DNA of 64,000 nucleotides from DASSKA01 sp963839365 (lineage in GTDB: Bacteria; Actinomycetota; Actinomycetes; Propionibacteriales; Nocardioidaceae). A program made the translations under genes and the position numbers. The DNA lies in NCBI GenBank assembly GCA_963839365.1, contig CAWIUT010000001.1, positions 1,426,001 through 1,490,000 on the forward strand, read 5' to 3'. Shown here in pieces: positions 24,452-33,441 of the stretch (its first letter is position 1; the number at the start of each line of letters is the position of its first letter). The notes under the pieces are model-generated. The model had not been told where the DNA came from. It made no database searches and saw only the letters and a list, made by a program, of their open reading frames with translations.

Positions 24452-26533
24452 GTGCCCGCGTTGGCCCAGACCTCGACGCCGAAGCAGTCCGCCCCCGGCG
24501 ACCGGCGGCGGCTGGCACAGGTCGGTGTCCCGGTCGCAGTGGTGGCGATCGTGGTCATGCTGGTCGTCCCGATGCCGGCGTTCGTCCTGGACCTGCTCAT
24601 CTCCGCCAACATCACCGCGGCCCTGCTGATCCTGCTCACCGCGATGTTCGTGCACCGGCCTCTGGACTTCTCCGCGTTCCCGGCGCTGCTGCTGGTGGCC
24701 ACCCTGTTCCGGCTCGCCCTCAACGTCAGCGCCAGCCGCCTGGTGCTGCTGAACGGGTTCGCCGGCAAGGTGATCGACACCTTCGGGCACTTCGTGATCG
24801 GCGGCTCGCTGGTGGTCGGCATCATCGTGTTCGCGATCCTGGTCGTGATCCAGTTCGTGGTGGTCACCAACGGTGCCGGCCGGGTGGCCGAGGTGGGTGC
24901 CCGGTTCACCCTGGACGCGATGCCCGGCAAGCAGATGGCGATCGACGCCGACCTCAACTCCGGGCTGATCGACGACGACGAGGCACGGCGGCGCCGCGCC
25001 GAGGTCGCCAGCGAGGCGGACTTCTACGGCGCGATGGACGGCGCCTCGAAGTTCGTCAAGGGCGACGCGATCGCCGCGATCGTGATCACCGTGGTCAACC
25101 TGGTCGGCGGGTTCACCGTGGGGGTGGTCCAGCACGGACTGTCGCTCACCGACGCCGTGAACACCTACAGCCTGCTGACCATCGGCGACGGGCTGGTCTC
25201 GCAGATCCCGGCGCTGCTGCTGTCGGTGGCCACCGGCCTGATCGTCACCCGTGCGGCCGGGGACTCGGACATGGGCTCCGACCTCGCCCGGCAGCTCATG
25301 CGGCACCGGCAGCCGCTGCGGATCGCCGGGCTCGCGGCGCTCGGGCTGTGCGTGATCCCGGGCATCCCCAAGATCCCCTTCCTGGTCGCCGGCGGGGTGG
25401 TGCTGTTCGCCTCGATGCGCGCCCCGAAGGAGCCACCGACCGACACGGCCCCGGCCGCCGAGCCGGTCGAGCTCTCACCGGACTCGGTGGAGGCCCTGGT
25501 GGAGGAGATCCGGGTCGACCCGCTCGAGCTGGAGCTGTCCGCCGACCTGATCAACCTGGTCAACCCCTCCACCGGCGGCGACCTGCTGGACCGGGTGCGG
25601 GCGCTGCGCCGCAAGGTGGCGGCCGACCTCGGTGTGGTGGTCCCCCCGGTGCGCACCCGTGACAACCTGGACCTGCCGCTGCGCACCTACGCCATCCGCC
25701 TCTTCGGGGTGGAGGTGGCTCGCGGTGAGGCACCGGCGGGCACGGTGCTCGCCATCGGGGATCGGCTCGACGGGCTGCCCGGCCGGCCGACCAAGGAGCC
25801 GGTGTTCGGCCTGCCGGCGGTGTGGGTGCCGCAGGAGCTGCGCGCCCAGGCCGAGCTGGCCGGGGCGACCGTGGTGGACCGGTCCTCGGTCCTCACCACC
25901 CACCTGGCGGAGGTCGTGCGCGGCCACGCCTCCCGGCTGCTCGGCCGCGAGGACGTCCGGATGCTCACGGAGGCGGTCCGACGTACCCACCCGGTGGTGA
26001 TCGAGGAGCTGACCCCCTCCCAGCTGACCACCGGCGAGGTGCAGAGCGTGCTGCAGGCACTGCTGGACGAGCAGGTCTCCATCCGCGACCTGGTGCGGAT
26101 CTTCGAGGCGCTGTCGCTGCGCGCCCGGGCCGGCCACGACCTCGACGGCCTTGTCGACGCGGCCCGCGCCGCGCTCGGGCCGGCAGTGGTCGCGCCCTAC
26201 GTCAGCGACAGCACGCTGCACCTGATCAGCTTCGAGCCCGGTCTCGAGCAGCGGTTGCTGGAGGCGCTGCGCCCCGCGGAGACCGGCGGCATCCTCGCGG
26301 TCGACGCGGACCTGGGCCAGACGATCCTGGTCCAGCTCGGCACCCTCGCCACCGAGGCGGAGGACCAGAACCTGACACCGGTGCTCGCCTGCGCGCCGCA
26401 GCTGCGGTCCGCGGTGCGACGGACCGTCGCTCCGTCGCTGCCGCGGCTGCCGGTGGTCTCCTACGCCGAGCTGAGCGGACCCAACCAGATCCGCTCGGTC
26501 GGAGTGGTGACCGGGGCGGCGGTGGCCGCCTGA
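24452..26533 (+). CDS. flhA: Flagellar export gate protein FlhA
   Basis: FlhA is the large nonameric gate subunit. The 693-residue protein has about eight membrane helices (residues 20-320) including the conserved segment FSAFPALLLVATLFRLALNV and the cytoplasmic loop FTLDAMPGKQMAIDADLNSG. The C-terminal half forms the substrate-docking domain (KKEPVFGLPAVWV-type stretch, MLTEAVRRTHPVVIEELTPS). GTG 24452 abuts its GGAAGG site. TTG 24461, 8 nt beyond that site, may be the real start. Confidence 0.96.
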   Translation: MPALAQTSTPKQSAPGDRRRLAQVGVPVAVVAIVVMLVVPMPAFVLDLLISANITAALLILLTAMFVHRPLDFSAFPALLLVATLFRLALNVSASRLVLLNGFAGKVIDTFGHFVIGGSLVVGIIVFAILVVIQFVVVTNGAGRVAEVGARFTLDAMPGKQMAIDADLNSGLIDDDEARRRRAEVASEADFYGAMDGASKFVKGDAIAAIVITVVNLVGGFTVGVVQHGLSLTDAVNTYSLLTIGDGLVSQIPALLLSVATGLIVTRAAGDSDMGSDLARQLMRHRQPLRIAGLAALGLCVIPGIPKIPFLVAGGVVLFASMRAPKEPPTDTAPAAEPVELSPDSVEALVEEIRVDPLELELSADLINLVNPSTGGDLLDRVRALRRKVAADLGVVVPPVRTRDNLDLPLRTYAIRLFGVEVARGEAPAGTVLAIGDRLDGLPGRPTKEPVFGLPAVWVPQELRAQAELAGATVVDRSSVLTTHLAEVVRGHASRLLGREDVRMLTEAVRRTHPVVIEELTPSQLTTGEVQSVLQALLDEQVSIRDLVRIFEALSLRARAGHDLDGLVDAARAALGPAVVAPYVSDSTLHLISFEPGLEQRLLEALRPAETGGILAVDADLGQTILVQLGTLATEAEDQNLTPVLACAPQLRSAVRRTVAPSLPRLPVVSYAELSGPNQIRSVGVVTGAAVAA

Positions 26534-26841
26534 TGGGTCGCCCCGGGCCGCTGTCCCTGCCGGTGCTGGTGGGCGCGGCGCTGGTCAGCTCGCCGGCGCT
26601 GTGGCGGGCCCTGGACGGCGCCGGCGCCCCGGGCGTCGCGCTCACCCGGTTCCTGGTCTGCCTGGTGCTCTGCTGGGCCGCGCTGTCCGGGGTGAGCCTG
26701 CTGGTGGGCCCGCCGCCCCGGCAGCGAGAACAGGCCGCCGGCGCATCCGCCGACGCCGTCCCCGACGAAGCCGCTCCCGACGCCGCCGCTCCCGACGCCG
26801 CCGCCCCCGACGCCACCCCTGACGGGCACCCCGCTGGTTGA
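26533..26841 (+). CDS. Small membrane protein after flhA, unknown
   Basis: The 102-residue product overlaps the flhA stop (TGATG), so it is the last gene of the run and probably co-translated. Two hydrophobic segments (about 6-24 and 36-60) are followed by a Pro/Arg patch and a repetitive acidic tail of AAPDA units near residues 78-95. I recognise no family. Two membrane helices with an acidic tail could be a late-added gate or basal-body partner, but nothing beyond position shows this. Confidence 0.75.
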   Translation: MGRPGPLSLPVLVGAALVSSPALWRALDGAGAPGVALTRFLVCLVLCWAALSGVSLLVGPPPRQREQAAGASADAVPDEAAPDAAAPDAAAPDATPDGHPAG

Positions 26842-26866
26842 CCCGGCGCTCGCGCGGCAACGCGAG

Positions 26867-26921
26867 AACTGGTCACGAACGACAGGTTCACCGTCCCGGG
26901 AGCCGTCGTTCGTGACCAGTT
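26867..26921. terminator. Long inverted repeat ending the flagellar locus
   Basis: AACTGGTCACGAACGAC (26867-26883) and its perfect complement GTCGTTCGTGACCAGTT (26905-26921) enclose a 21-nt loop. The 17-bp stem lies between the end of the flagellar run and the next gene, so a terminator is likely. There is no strong T-run. Confidence 0.65.
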
Positions 26922-26983
26922 TCCGCCTTGGACCAGCAGTGCACGCTCGACACCGGTGCGCCGTGCTCAACGACGTGCGTCAG

Positions 26984-26995
26984 TAGGCTGCCGCC
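26984..26995 (+). promoter_or_regulatory. Leaderless-type -10 element before the aminotransferase
   Basis: TAGGCT (26984-26989) lies exactly 6 nt before ATG 26996, so transcription would start at or next to the start codon. The same TAG..T plus 6 nt layout precedes the genes starting at 32408 and 45231. Confidence 0.5.
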
Positions 26996-28087
26996 ATGAG
27001 CGCATCGAACCCGGAGCGGCCGCAGGTGCGTGCGGCGGTCGCCGGCATCCCCGCCTACGTGCCCGGTCGCCCGCCCGCGCCGCGCGACGGTGTGACCACC
27101 TACAAGCTGTCGTCGAACGAGAACCCCTACCCGCCCCTGCCCGGTGTGCTGGAAGCGGCCGCAGAAGCAGCGGCGACGATGAACCGCTACCCGGACATGG
27201 GCTGCACGCAGCTGTACCAGGCGCTCTCCGACCGGCTGGACGTGCCGACCTCGCACCTCGCCGCCGGCACCGGCTCGGTCGCGGTGCTCTACCACCTGCT
27301 GCAGGCGTTCTGCGAGACCGGGGACGAGGTGGTCTACGCGTGGCGGTCCTTCGAGGCCTACCCGATCGCGGTGGCGGTGACCGGCGCCACCTCTGTGCAG
27401 GTGCCGCTGACCGGCAACGCCCGGCACGACCTGGACGCGATGGCCGAGGCGGTCACCGAGCGCACCAGGCTGGTGATCGTCTGCAGCCCGAACAACCCCA
27501 CCGGCCCCGCGGTGGGCCGCGCGGAGCTCGAGGCGTTCTTGGACAAGGTGCCGCCGCGGGTGGTGGTGGTCCTCGACGAGGCGTACCGGGAGTTCGTGCG
27601 CACCGACCCGGACCGGCCCACCTTCGACGGGGTGCAGATGCACCGCGACCGCCCGAACGTGGTGGCGATGCGCACCTTCGCCAAGGCCTACGGGCTGGCT
27701 GGCTTCCGGGTCGGCTACATCGTGGCGGCGGAGGAGATCGCCGCGGCGGTGCGGGCCTGTGCACTGCCCTTCGGGGTGTCCACGGTGGCCCAGGCGGCCG
27801 CGGTGGCCTCCCTGGAGCGGGAGCAGGAGCTGCTCGAGCGTGTCGACGCGCTGGTCGCCGAACGCACCCGGGTGCTCGAGGCGCTGCGCGAGCAGGGGTG
27901 GACGGTGCCGGACGCGCAGGGCAACTTCGTGTGGCTGGCCCTCGGCGACCGGACGCTGGACTTCGCCGCCGCGGCCGAGGCCGAAGGGGTGATGGTCCGG
28001 CCGTTCGCCGGGGACGGCGCCCGGGTCAGCATCGGTGAGCCCGCCGGGAACGACGTGTTCTTGAAGGTGGCCGCCGGGTTCCGCTGA
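26996..28087 (+). CDS. hisC: Histidinol-phosphate/aromatic aminotransferase (HisC family)
   Basis: A 363-residue PLP-dependent class I/II aminotransferase. It has SSNENPYPPLPGVLEAA near residue 36, CSPNNPTGPAVGRAELEAF, the VVVLDEAYREFV strand and the PLP lysine in FAKAYGLAGFRVGYI. The FAKAYGLAG form occurs both in HisC and in the actinobacterial aromatic aminotransferase Pat, so the substrate may be histidinol phosphate or phenylpyruvate-type acids. No other his genes are adjacent, which leaves the Pat option open. No ribosome site is seen; the mRNA is probably leaderless. Confidence 0.88.
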   Translation: MSASNPERPQVRAAVAGIPAYVPGRPPAPRDGVTTYKLSSNENPYPPLPGVLEAAAEAAATMNRYPDMGCTQLYQALSDRLDVPTSHLAAGTGSVAVLYHLLQAFCETGDEVVYAWRSFEAYPIAVAVTGATSVQVPLTGNARHDLDAMAEAVTERTRLVIVCSPNNPTGPAVGRAELEAFLDKVPPRVVVVLDEAYREFVRTDPDRPTFDGVQMHRDRPNVVAMRTFAKAYGLAGFRVGYIVAAEEIAAAVRACALPFGVSTVAQAAAVASLEREQELLERVDALVAERTRVLEALREQGWTVPDAQGNFVWLALGDRTLDFAAAAEAEGVMVRPFAGDGARVSIGEPAGNDVFLKVAAGFR

Positions 28088-28110
28088 CGGCCCGTAAACG
28101 GGTTGGGCCG
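28088..28110 (+). terminator. Short GC hairpin after the aminotransferase
   Basis: CGGCCC (28088-28093) pairs with GGGCCG (28105-28110) around an 11-nt loop directly after the stop codon; a nested CCCGT/ACGGG pairing is an alternative. Weak, no T-run. A TAATCT -10-like element for the next operon follows at 28126-28131. Confidence 0.35.
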
Positions 28111-28206
28111 GTCAGGACCATCGGGTAATCTGCTTCTTACAACCCGATCATCTTCCGGAGGCCCACCCGGCCCTCCGCCGTACGCACGAGGGACCACCGC
28201 CGCCTG

Positions 28207-30024
28207 ATGTCGTCGCAGCCGCCAGCGCAAGCCCAGCCGGGCGCCTACTCGGCGCACCCACCCGCTGGGGTGCACTCGCTGTGGCGGCTGCGCGGCTACC
28301 TGCGGCCCTACCTCGGCCCGCTGGTCTTCATGCTGCTCAGCGCGCTGGCCGGAGTCGGGCTGAGCATCGCGATCCCTCTGGTGATCAAGGCGATGATCGA
28401 CGGGCCGATCACCCACCACGACTCCGGCGCGATCGTGCCCCTGGGGCTGCTGGCGCTGGCGTTCGGTGTCTTGGAGGCGGTCCTGGTGTGGGGCCGCCGC
28501 TGGGTGCAGTCCGACGCCGTGCTCGGAGTGGAGACCGCGCTGCGCCGCGACCTCTACCAGCGGCTCCAGCAGCTGCCGATGTCCTTCCACGGCCAGTGGC
28601 AGTCCGGACAGCTGCTGTCGCGGTCCACCACCGACCTGTCCATGATCCGGCGGTTCAGCGGCTTCGGGCTGATCTTCCTGGTCACCAACATCACCCAGGT
28701 GGTGGTGGTCGTCGCGGTGCTGCTGCACATGTACTGGCCGCTCGGGCTGGTGGTGGCCGCCGCCGCGGTGCCGATCGTCTACCTGTCGATGCGCTTCGAG
28801 CGCGGCTACGTGCTGGTCTCCCGGAGGGTGCAGGACCAGCAGGGTGACCTGGCCACCCGCGCCGAGGAGGGTGCGGTCGGCATCCGGGTGATCAAGTCCT
28901 TCGGTCGCAGCGACCACGTGTCCGCGCAGTACGACGCGGCGGCGGGCACGCTCTACGAGACCTCCATGCACAAGGTCCGGCTCTCGGCCAAGTTCTGGAC
29001 GTTCCTGGAGATCATCCCCAACCTCGCGGTGGTCGTGGTGCTGCTGCTCGGCGCGCTCGCCGTGGGCCACGGCAGCGTCAGCCTGGGCACCCTGGTCGCG
29101 TTCATCACCTTGATGCTGTCCCTGGTGTGGCCGGTGTCCTCGCTGGGGGTGATCCTGGCGATGGCCCAGGAGGCGATGACCGCCGCCGCCCGGATCCTGG
29201 AGATCTTCGACACCGAGCCGGCGATCACCTCCGGGAGCCGGGTGCCGGCCGAGCCGCGCGGACACCTGCGGTTCGAGGGCGTCGGGTTCAGCTACCCGGG
29301 CCATGACGAGGTGGTGCTGCACGACGTGCACCTCGACATCGCGCCGGGGGAGACCGTGGCGCTGGTCGGGGCCACCGGGTCCGGCAAGACCACCCTCACC
29401 GCACTCGTGCCGCGGCTGTACGACGTGACGGCGGGACGGGTCACCATCGACGGTGCCGACGTACGCGACCTGCAGCTGGTCAACCTGCGCGCGATCGTGG
29501 CGACCGCTTTCGAGGAACCGACCCTGTTCTCGATGAGCGCCCGGGAGAACCTGATGCTGGGCCGGGCCGACGCCACCGACCAGGAGATCGCCGAGGCGGT
29601 GGAGGTGGCCCAGGCCGGGTTCGTCCACGACCTGCCGTGGGGGCTGGACACCCGGATCGGTGAGCAGGGCATGGCGTTGTCCGGCGGGCAGCGGCAACGC
29701 CTCGCGCTCGCCCGGGCGGTGCTCTCCCGCCCCCGGGTCCTGGTGCTCGACGACACCCTCTCCGCGCTCGACGTGCACACCGAGAAGCTGGTCGAGGCCG
29801 CGCTGCGCCGGGTGCTCGCCGACGTCACCGGCATCGTGGTGGCCCACCGCGCCTCCACCGTGCTGCTCGCCGACAAGGTGGCGCTGCTGCAGGACGGCAC
29901 CATCACCCACGTGGGCAGCCACAGCGACCTGCTCGCCCACGTGCCCGCCTACCGCAGCCTGCTCGCCGCCGACGCCGAGGAGGAGAACGAGCTGTCCGGG
30001 TTGGTCGACGAGGTGCGGGCATGA
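28207..30024 (+). CDS. ABC exporter half-transporter, subunit A (degenerate catalytic site)
   Basis: The 605-residue protein has a six-helix exporter domain (about 25-325) and a nucleotide-binding domain (about 350-590). Walker A is GATGSGKT (388-395) and the signature is canonical LSGGQ. After Walker B the catalytic Glu is replaced by Asp (LVLDDTLSA, D516), and the Q-loop reads FEEPTLFS with Glu instead of Gln. Such changes mark the non-hydrolysing side of heterodimeric exporters. It overlaps the partner gene by 4 bp. Likely a lipid or drug exporter; the substrate cannot be read from sequence. Confidence 0.92.
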   Translation: MSSQPPAQAQPGAYSAHPPAGVHSLWRLRGYLRPYLGPLVFMLLSALAGVGLSIAIPLVIKAMIDGPITHHDSGAIVPLGLLALAFGVLEAVLVWGRRWVQSDAVLGVETALRRDLYQRLQQLPMSFHGQWQSGQLLSRSTTDLSMIRRFSGFGLIFLVTNITQVVVVVAVLLHMYWPLGLVVAAAAVPIVYLSMRFERGYVLVSRRVQDQQGDLATRAEEGAVGIRVIKSFGRSDHVSAQYDAAAGTLYETSMHKVRLSAKFWTFLEIIPNLAVVVVLLLGALAVGHGSVSLGTLVAFITLMLSLVWPVSSLGVILAMAQEAMTAAARILEIFDTEPAITSGSRVPAEPRGHLRFEGVGFSYPGHDEVVLHDVHLDIAPGETVALVGATGSGKTTLTALVPRLYDVTAGRVTIDGADVRDLQLVNLRAIVATAFEEPTLFSMSARENLMLGRADATDQEIAEAVEVAQAGFVHDLPWGLDTRIGEQGMALSGGQRQRLALARAVLSRPRVLVLDDTLSALDVHTEKLVEAALRRVLADVTGIVVAHRASTVLLADKVALLQDGTITHVGSHSDLLAHVPAYRSLLAADAEEENELSGLVDEVRA

Positions 30025-31901
30025 CCGAGACGACCCCCGGCACCACCGGCACCGGCACCGGCGGCCAGCAGCCGCCGGAGGGCCGGGACGGCTGGCGTGG
30101 CGTCGCCGCCGACCTGCGGTCCGACGAGCTCAGCGCTGCCGTGTCCGGGCTGCTGCGCACCCGGTCCCGCCGGCTGCTCGGCGAGCTGCTGCGGCCGCAC
30201 CGGCGGTTGTTGTGGCTGCTGGTCGGTGTGGTGCTGGTCGAGAACGTGTCCCGGCTGTCGATCCCCTACCTGGTCAAGGAGGGCATCGACCGGGGGATCC
30301 CACCGATCCGGCACGGCGGCCACACCACCACGCTGTTCGTGATCGTCGGTGTCGTGCTCGGTGCCACGGTGCTGCAGGCGGTCAGCCGGCAGACGTTCCT
30401 GGTGCTGCAGGGCCGGGTCGGCCAGGACATGCTGTTCGCGATCCGCCGCCGGGTGTTCGCGCACTTCCAGCGGCTGAGCACCGCCTTCCACGACGAGTAC
30501 ACCTCCGGCCGGGTCATCTCCCGGCAGACCTCGGACATGGAAGCCCTCTACGAGATGCTCGAGACCGGCTTCGACGGCCTGGTCACCGCCGTGCTGACGC
30601 TGGTGGGCACCGCGGTGCTGCTGCTGGTGATGAGCCTGAAGCTGGGCGCCGTCGCGCTGCTGTGCTTCCCGTTCCTGCTGCTGCTCACCAACTGGTTCCG
30701 CAAGGAGTCCGCGAAGGTCTACCGGGTCACCCGGGAGAAGGTGGCCCTGGTCATCGTCGCCTTCGTCGAGTCGATGGGCGGGATCCGCGCCGTCCAGGCC
30801 TTCCGTCGCGAGCCGCGCAACCAGGAGATCTTCGACGGCCTCAACGACGACTACCGGCGCGCGAACCTGCGCGCGTTCCGGCTGGTGGCCTGGTTCATGC
30901 CGGGCATCAAGCTGATCGGGAACATCACCATCGCGGTGGTGCTGATCTACGGCACCTACCTGGCGTTCCACCACCAGGTCACGGTGGGGGTGCTCGCGGC
31001 GTTCCTGCTGTACCTGCGGCAGTTCTTCGAGCCGATGCAGGAGATCTCCCAGTTCTACAACACGTTCCAGTCGGCTTCCGCGGCGCTGGAGAAGCTGTCC
31101 GGGGTGCTGGAGGAGGAGCCGGGCGTCCCGGAGCCGAGGGACCCCGCCCCGCTGCCGACGGTGCGCGGCGACGTGCGCTTCGACCGGGTGCGGTTCGAGT
31201 ACGTCGACGAGATGCCCGTGATCCCCGAGCTGGACCTCACCGTGCCGGCCGGCCAGACGATCGCGCTCGTCGGCACCACCGGGGCCGGCAAGACCACCAT
31301 CGCCAAGCTGGTCTCCCGGTTCTACGACCCGGTGTCCGGCCAGGTCACCCTCGACGGGGTGGACCTGCGGCGGCTCGACGAGCCGACGCTGCGCCGTTCG
31401 GTGGTGATGGTCACCCAGGAGAACTTCATGTTCGGCGGCACCGTCGCCGACAACATCCGCTTCGGAAGGCCCGAGGCGGCCGACGCCGAGGTGGTGGCCG
31501 CGGCCCGCGCGATCGGGGCGCACGAGTTCATCGCCGCGCTGCCCGACGGCTACGACACCGACGTGGCCAACCGGGGCGGCCGGCTCTCCGCCGGGCAGCG
31601 ACAGCTGGTCGCGTTCGCGCGGGCGTTCCTGGCCGACCCCGACGTGCTGATCCTCGACGAGGCGACGTCCTCCCTCGACGTACCCTCCGAGAGGCTGGTG
31701 CAGCGCGCGCTGCGCACCATCCTGGCCGATCGCACCGCGCTGATCATCGCGCACCGGCTGTCCACGGTGGAGATCGCCGACCGGGTGCTGGTGCTCGAGC
31801 ACGGCCGGATCGTGGAGGACGGCTCACCGCAGGAGCTGGTCCGCGGCGGCGAGGGGCGCTTCTCCGACCTGCACGAGGCCTGGGTCGCCTCCCTCGCCTG
31901 A
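30021..31901 (+). CDS. ABC exporter half-transporter, subunit B (catalytic site)
   Basis: A 626-residue partner of the preceding gene. After an N-terminal extension of about 60 residues come six membrane helices (about 70-330) and a nucleotide-binding domain with Walker A GTTGAGKT (418-425), an intact Q-loop (VTQENFMF), Walker B with catalytic E547 (LILDEATSSL) and the switch His in IIAHRLSTVE. Its signature is LSAGQ, degenerate in the second Gly. Together the pair forms one good site (Walker motifs of B, LSGGQ of A) and one impaired site. Confidence 0.92.
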   Translation: MTETTPGTTGTGTGGQQPPEGRDGWRGVAADLRSDELSAAVSGLLRTRSRRLLGELLRPHRRLLWLLVGVVLVENVSRLSIPYLVKEGIDRGIPPIRHGGHTTTLFVIVGVVLGATVLQAVSRQTFLVLQGRVGQDMLFAIRRRVFAHFQRLSTAFHDEYTSGRVISRQTSDMEALYEMLETGFDGLVTAVLTLVGTAVLLLVMSLKLGAVALLCFPFLLLLTNWFRKESAKVYRVTREKVALVIVAFVESMGGIRAVQAFRREPRNQEIFDGLNDDYRRANLRAFRLVAWFMPGIKLIGNITIAVVLIYGTYLAFHHQVTVGVLAAFLLYLRQFFEPMQEISQFYNTFQSASAALEKLSGVLEEEPGVPEPRDPAPLPTVRGDVRFDRVRFEYVDEMPVIPELDLTVPAGQTIALVGTTGAGKTTIAKLVSRFYDPVSGQVTLDGVDLRRLDEPTLRRSVVMVTQENFMFGGTVADNIRFGRPEAADAEVVAAARAIGAHEFIAALPDGYDTDVANRGGRLSAGQRQLVAFARAFLADPDVLILDEATSSLDVPSERLVQRALRTILADRTALIIAHRLSTVEIADRVLVLEHGRIVEDGSPQELVRGGEGRFSDLHEAWVASLA

Positions 31902-31958
31902 GCGTGCCGTCGGACGGGGACCTTCACCAGGGTGGGGAGTACGCCGACCGGGCCCGGT

Positions 31959-32408
31959 TCAGCCGCGGGCGTCGGCCTCCGCCGCGTCCTTGAGCCGGGC
32001 GAGCGTGTCCACGATGCCCTTGCGGTTCCGCTCCAAGAAGCCCGTCGCCGAGAGCGCCAAGGCGCCCACCCGGTGGTACCGCGAGTAGTCGAAGGTCTCG
32101 GTCACCAGCGTGCCGCCCTCGACCGGCTCGAGCTCGTAGCGCCAGCGCTGCGGTCCGAAGTGCCGCCACGCGATCAGGCGGTCCTCCTCGAACTCCACCA
32201 CCGTGTTCGTCACCGTGTACGGCGCACCGAACAGCCGCATCGCCACGGTGAACCGCGACCCCGAGCTGAGCCGCTCCGGGGCGGAGCGGATGTGCTGCAC
32301 CGAGCCGGACCCGTCGATGCGCGGGTGCTGCCGGGCATCGGCGAGGATCGCGAACACCGTCGACGGCGGTGCGTCGACCACCGTGCTGGAGCTGACCACG
32401 TTGTCCAC
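31959..32408 (-). CDS. SRPBCC-fold (START/polyketide cyclase-like) protein
   Basis: A 149-residue single-domain protein of the SRPBCC superfamily, which binds hydrophobic ligands in a deep pocket. Recognisable pieces are the opening strand VVSSSTVVDAPPSTVFAILA followed by DARQHPRIDGSG, the central FEEDRLIAWRHFGPQRWRYE and LVTETFDYSRY, and the long C-terminal helix. The ligand is unknown. It converges with the ABC operon and starts with GTG 32408 behind a leaderless-type promoter. Confidence 0.85.
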   Translation of the reverse strand: MDNVVSSSTVVDAPPSTVFAILADARQHPRIDGSGSVQHIRSAPERLSSGSRFTVAMRLFGAPYTVTNTVVEFEEDRLIAWRHFGPQRWRYELEPVEGGTLVTETFDYSRYHRVGALALSATGFLERNRKGIVDTLARLKDAAEADARG

Positions 32409-32420
32409 GCGTCGAGGCTA
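32409..32420 (-). promoter_or_regulatory. Leaderless-type -10 element before the SRPBCC gene
   Basis: On the minus strand TAGCCT (32420-32415) is followed by 6 nt and then GTG 32408. This is the same layout as at 26984 and 45238. Confidence 0.5.
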
Positions 32421-32442
32421 ACCGACCGTCGGCACCCGGCCG

Positions 32443-33441
32443 TCAGCACCCGGTCGCCGGCACCTCGGCGGCCGGGTCCGGCTGGGCCGCCACCGGGGAC
32501 CTGGGCTTCCGCCGCGGCCGCTCGGCACTGATCACGATGGCGACCGCGAGCACCACGATCCCGCCGCCCACCAGCACGGTGCCGGTGACCGGCTCGGACA
32601 GGACCAGCCAGCCGAGGAACACCGCGACCACCGGGTTGACGTAGGCGTAGGTGGCCACCAGCGCGATGGGCGCCGAGGACAGCAGCCACACGTAGGAGGT
32701 GAACGCGACCACCGACCCGAAGACCACCAGGTAGCCCAGCGCCAGCCAGGTCCGGGCGTCGTACGCCGTCGGGTGGAAGCGCTCCCCGGAGGCGCCGCCG
32801 AGCGTGACCAGCAGCAGCCCGCCGCACAGCATCTCGTACACCGTGGTCACGAAAGGATCCCGCGGCAGTCGCAGCCTGGGCTGCACCCACGACCCGAACG
32901 CCCAGCAGGTCGACGCGAACACGATGATGCCCGCCGCCAGCAGCGGGATCTCGCCGGTGCTGCGGCCGTGCCGGGCGAGCACCAGGAAAGCCAGGCCGCC
33001 GAACCCGAGCAGGATCCCGAACAGGCTCAGCCGGTGCGGGCGCTCCCCCGACAGCAGCCGGAACACCGTGATCATCAGCGGAGCCGTCGCGATCAACAGC
33101 GCGGTCACCCCGGACGGCGCCCCGAGGTTCTCCCCGACCGAGACCAGCCCGTTGCCCAGCACCGGGAGGCACAGGCCGAGCAACGCGGCGCCCGCGAGCT
33201 CGCGGCGGGTGACCCGCAGCCGCCGCCACCCGCCCCGGGCGGTCAGGATCACCGCCAGTACGACGGACGCGGACACGTAGCGCAGCCCCATCGACGTCAG
33301 CGGCGGCGCCTGCTGCACGACCACCCGGATGCCGAGATAGGTCGAGCCCCACACGACGTACACCACGCCCAGCGCGAGCCAGACCAGCTGGCTGCGGAGG
33401 CGCCGGAGCGTGGGCGAGCCCGCGACCGCGACACCTGTCAT
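32443..33441 (-). CDS. EamA/DMT-family transporter
   Basis: A 332-residue membrane protein with ten predicted helices arranged as two EamA repeats (about 20-145 and 165-300). Family features are VVYVVWGSTYLGIRVVVQQA in helix 1, and ALGYLVVFGSVVAFTSYVWL with VNPVVAVFLGWLVLSEPVTG in the second repeat. EamA proteins export amino acids or metabolites; the substrate is unknown. The ribosome site GGGAAGGA lies before ATG 33441 and a TAGCCT -10-like element further upstream (33473-33468). The C-terminus is basic and Pro-rich. Confidence 0.92.
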   Translation of the reverse strand: MTGVAVAGSPTLRRLRSQLVWLALGVVYVVWGSTYLGIRVVVQQAPPLTSMGLRYVSASVVLAVILTARGGWRRLRVTRRELAGAALLGLCLPVLGNGLVSVGENLGAPSGVTALLIATAPLMITVFRLLSGERPHRLSLFGILLGFGGLAFLVLARHGRSTGEIPLLAAGIIVFASTCWAFGSWVQPRLRLPRDPFVTTVYEMLCGGLLLVTLGGASGERFHPTAYDARTWLALGYLVVFGSVVAFTSYVWLLSSAPIALVATYAYVNPVVAVFLGWLVLSEPVTGTVLVGGGIVVLAVAIVISAERPRRKPRSPVAAQPDPAAEVPATGC

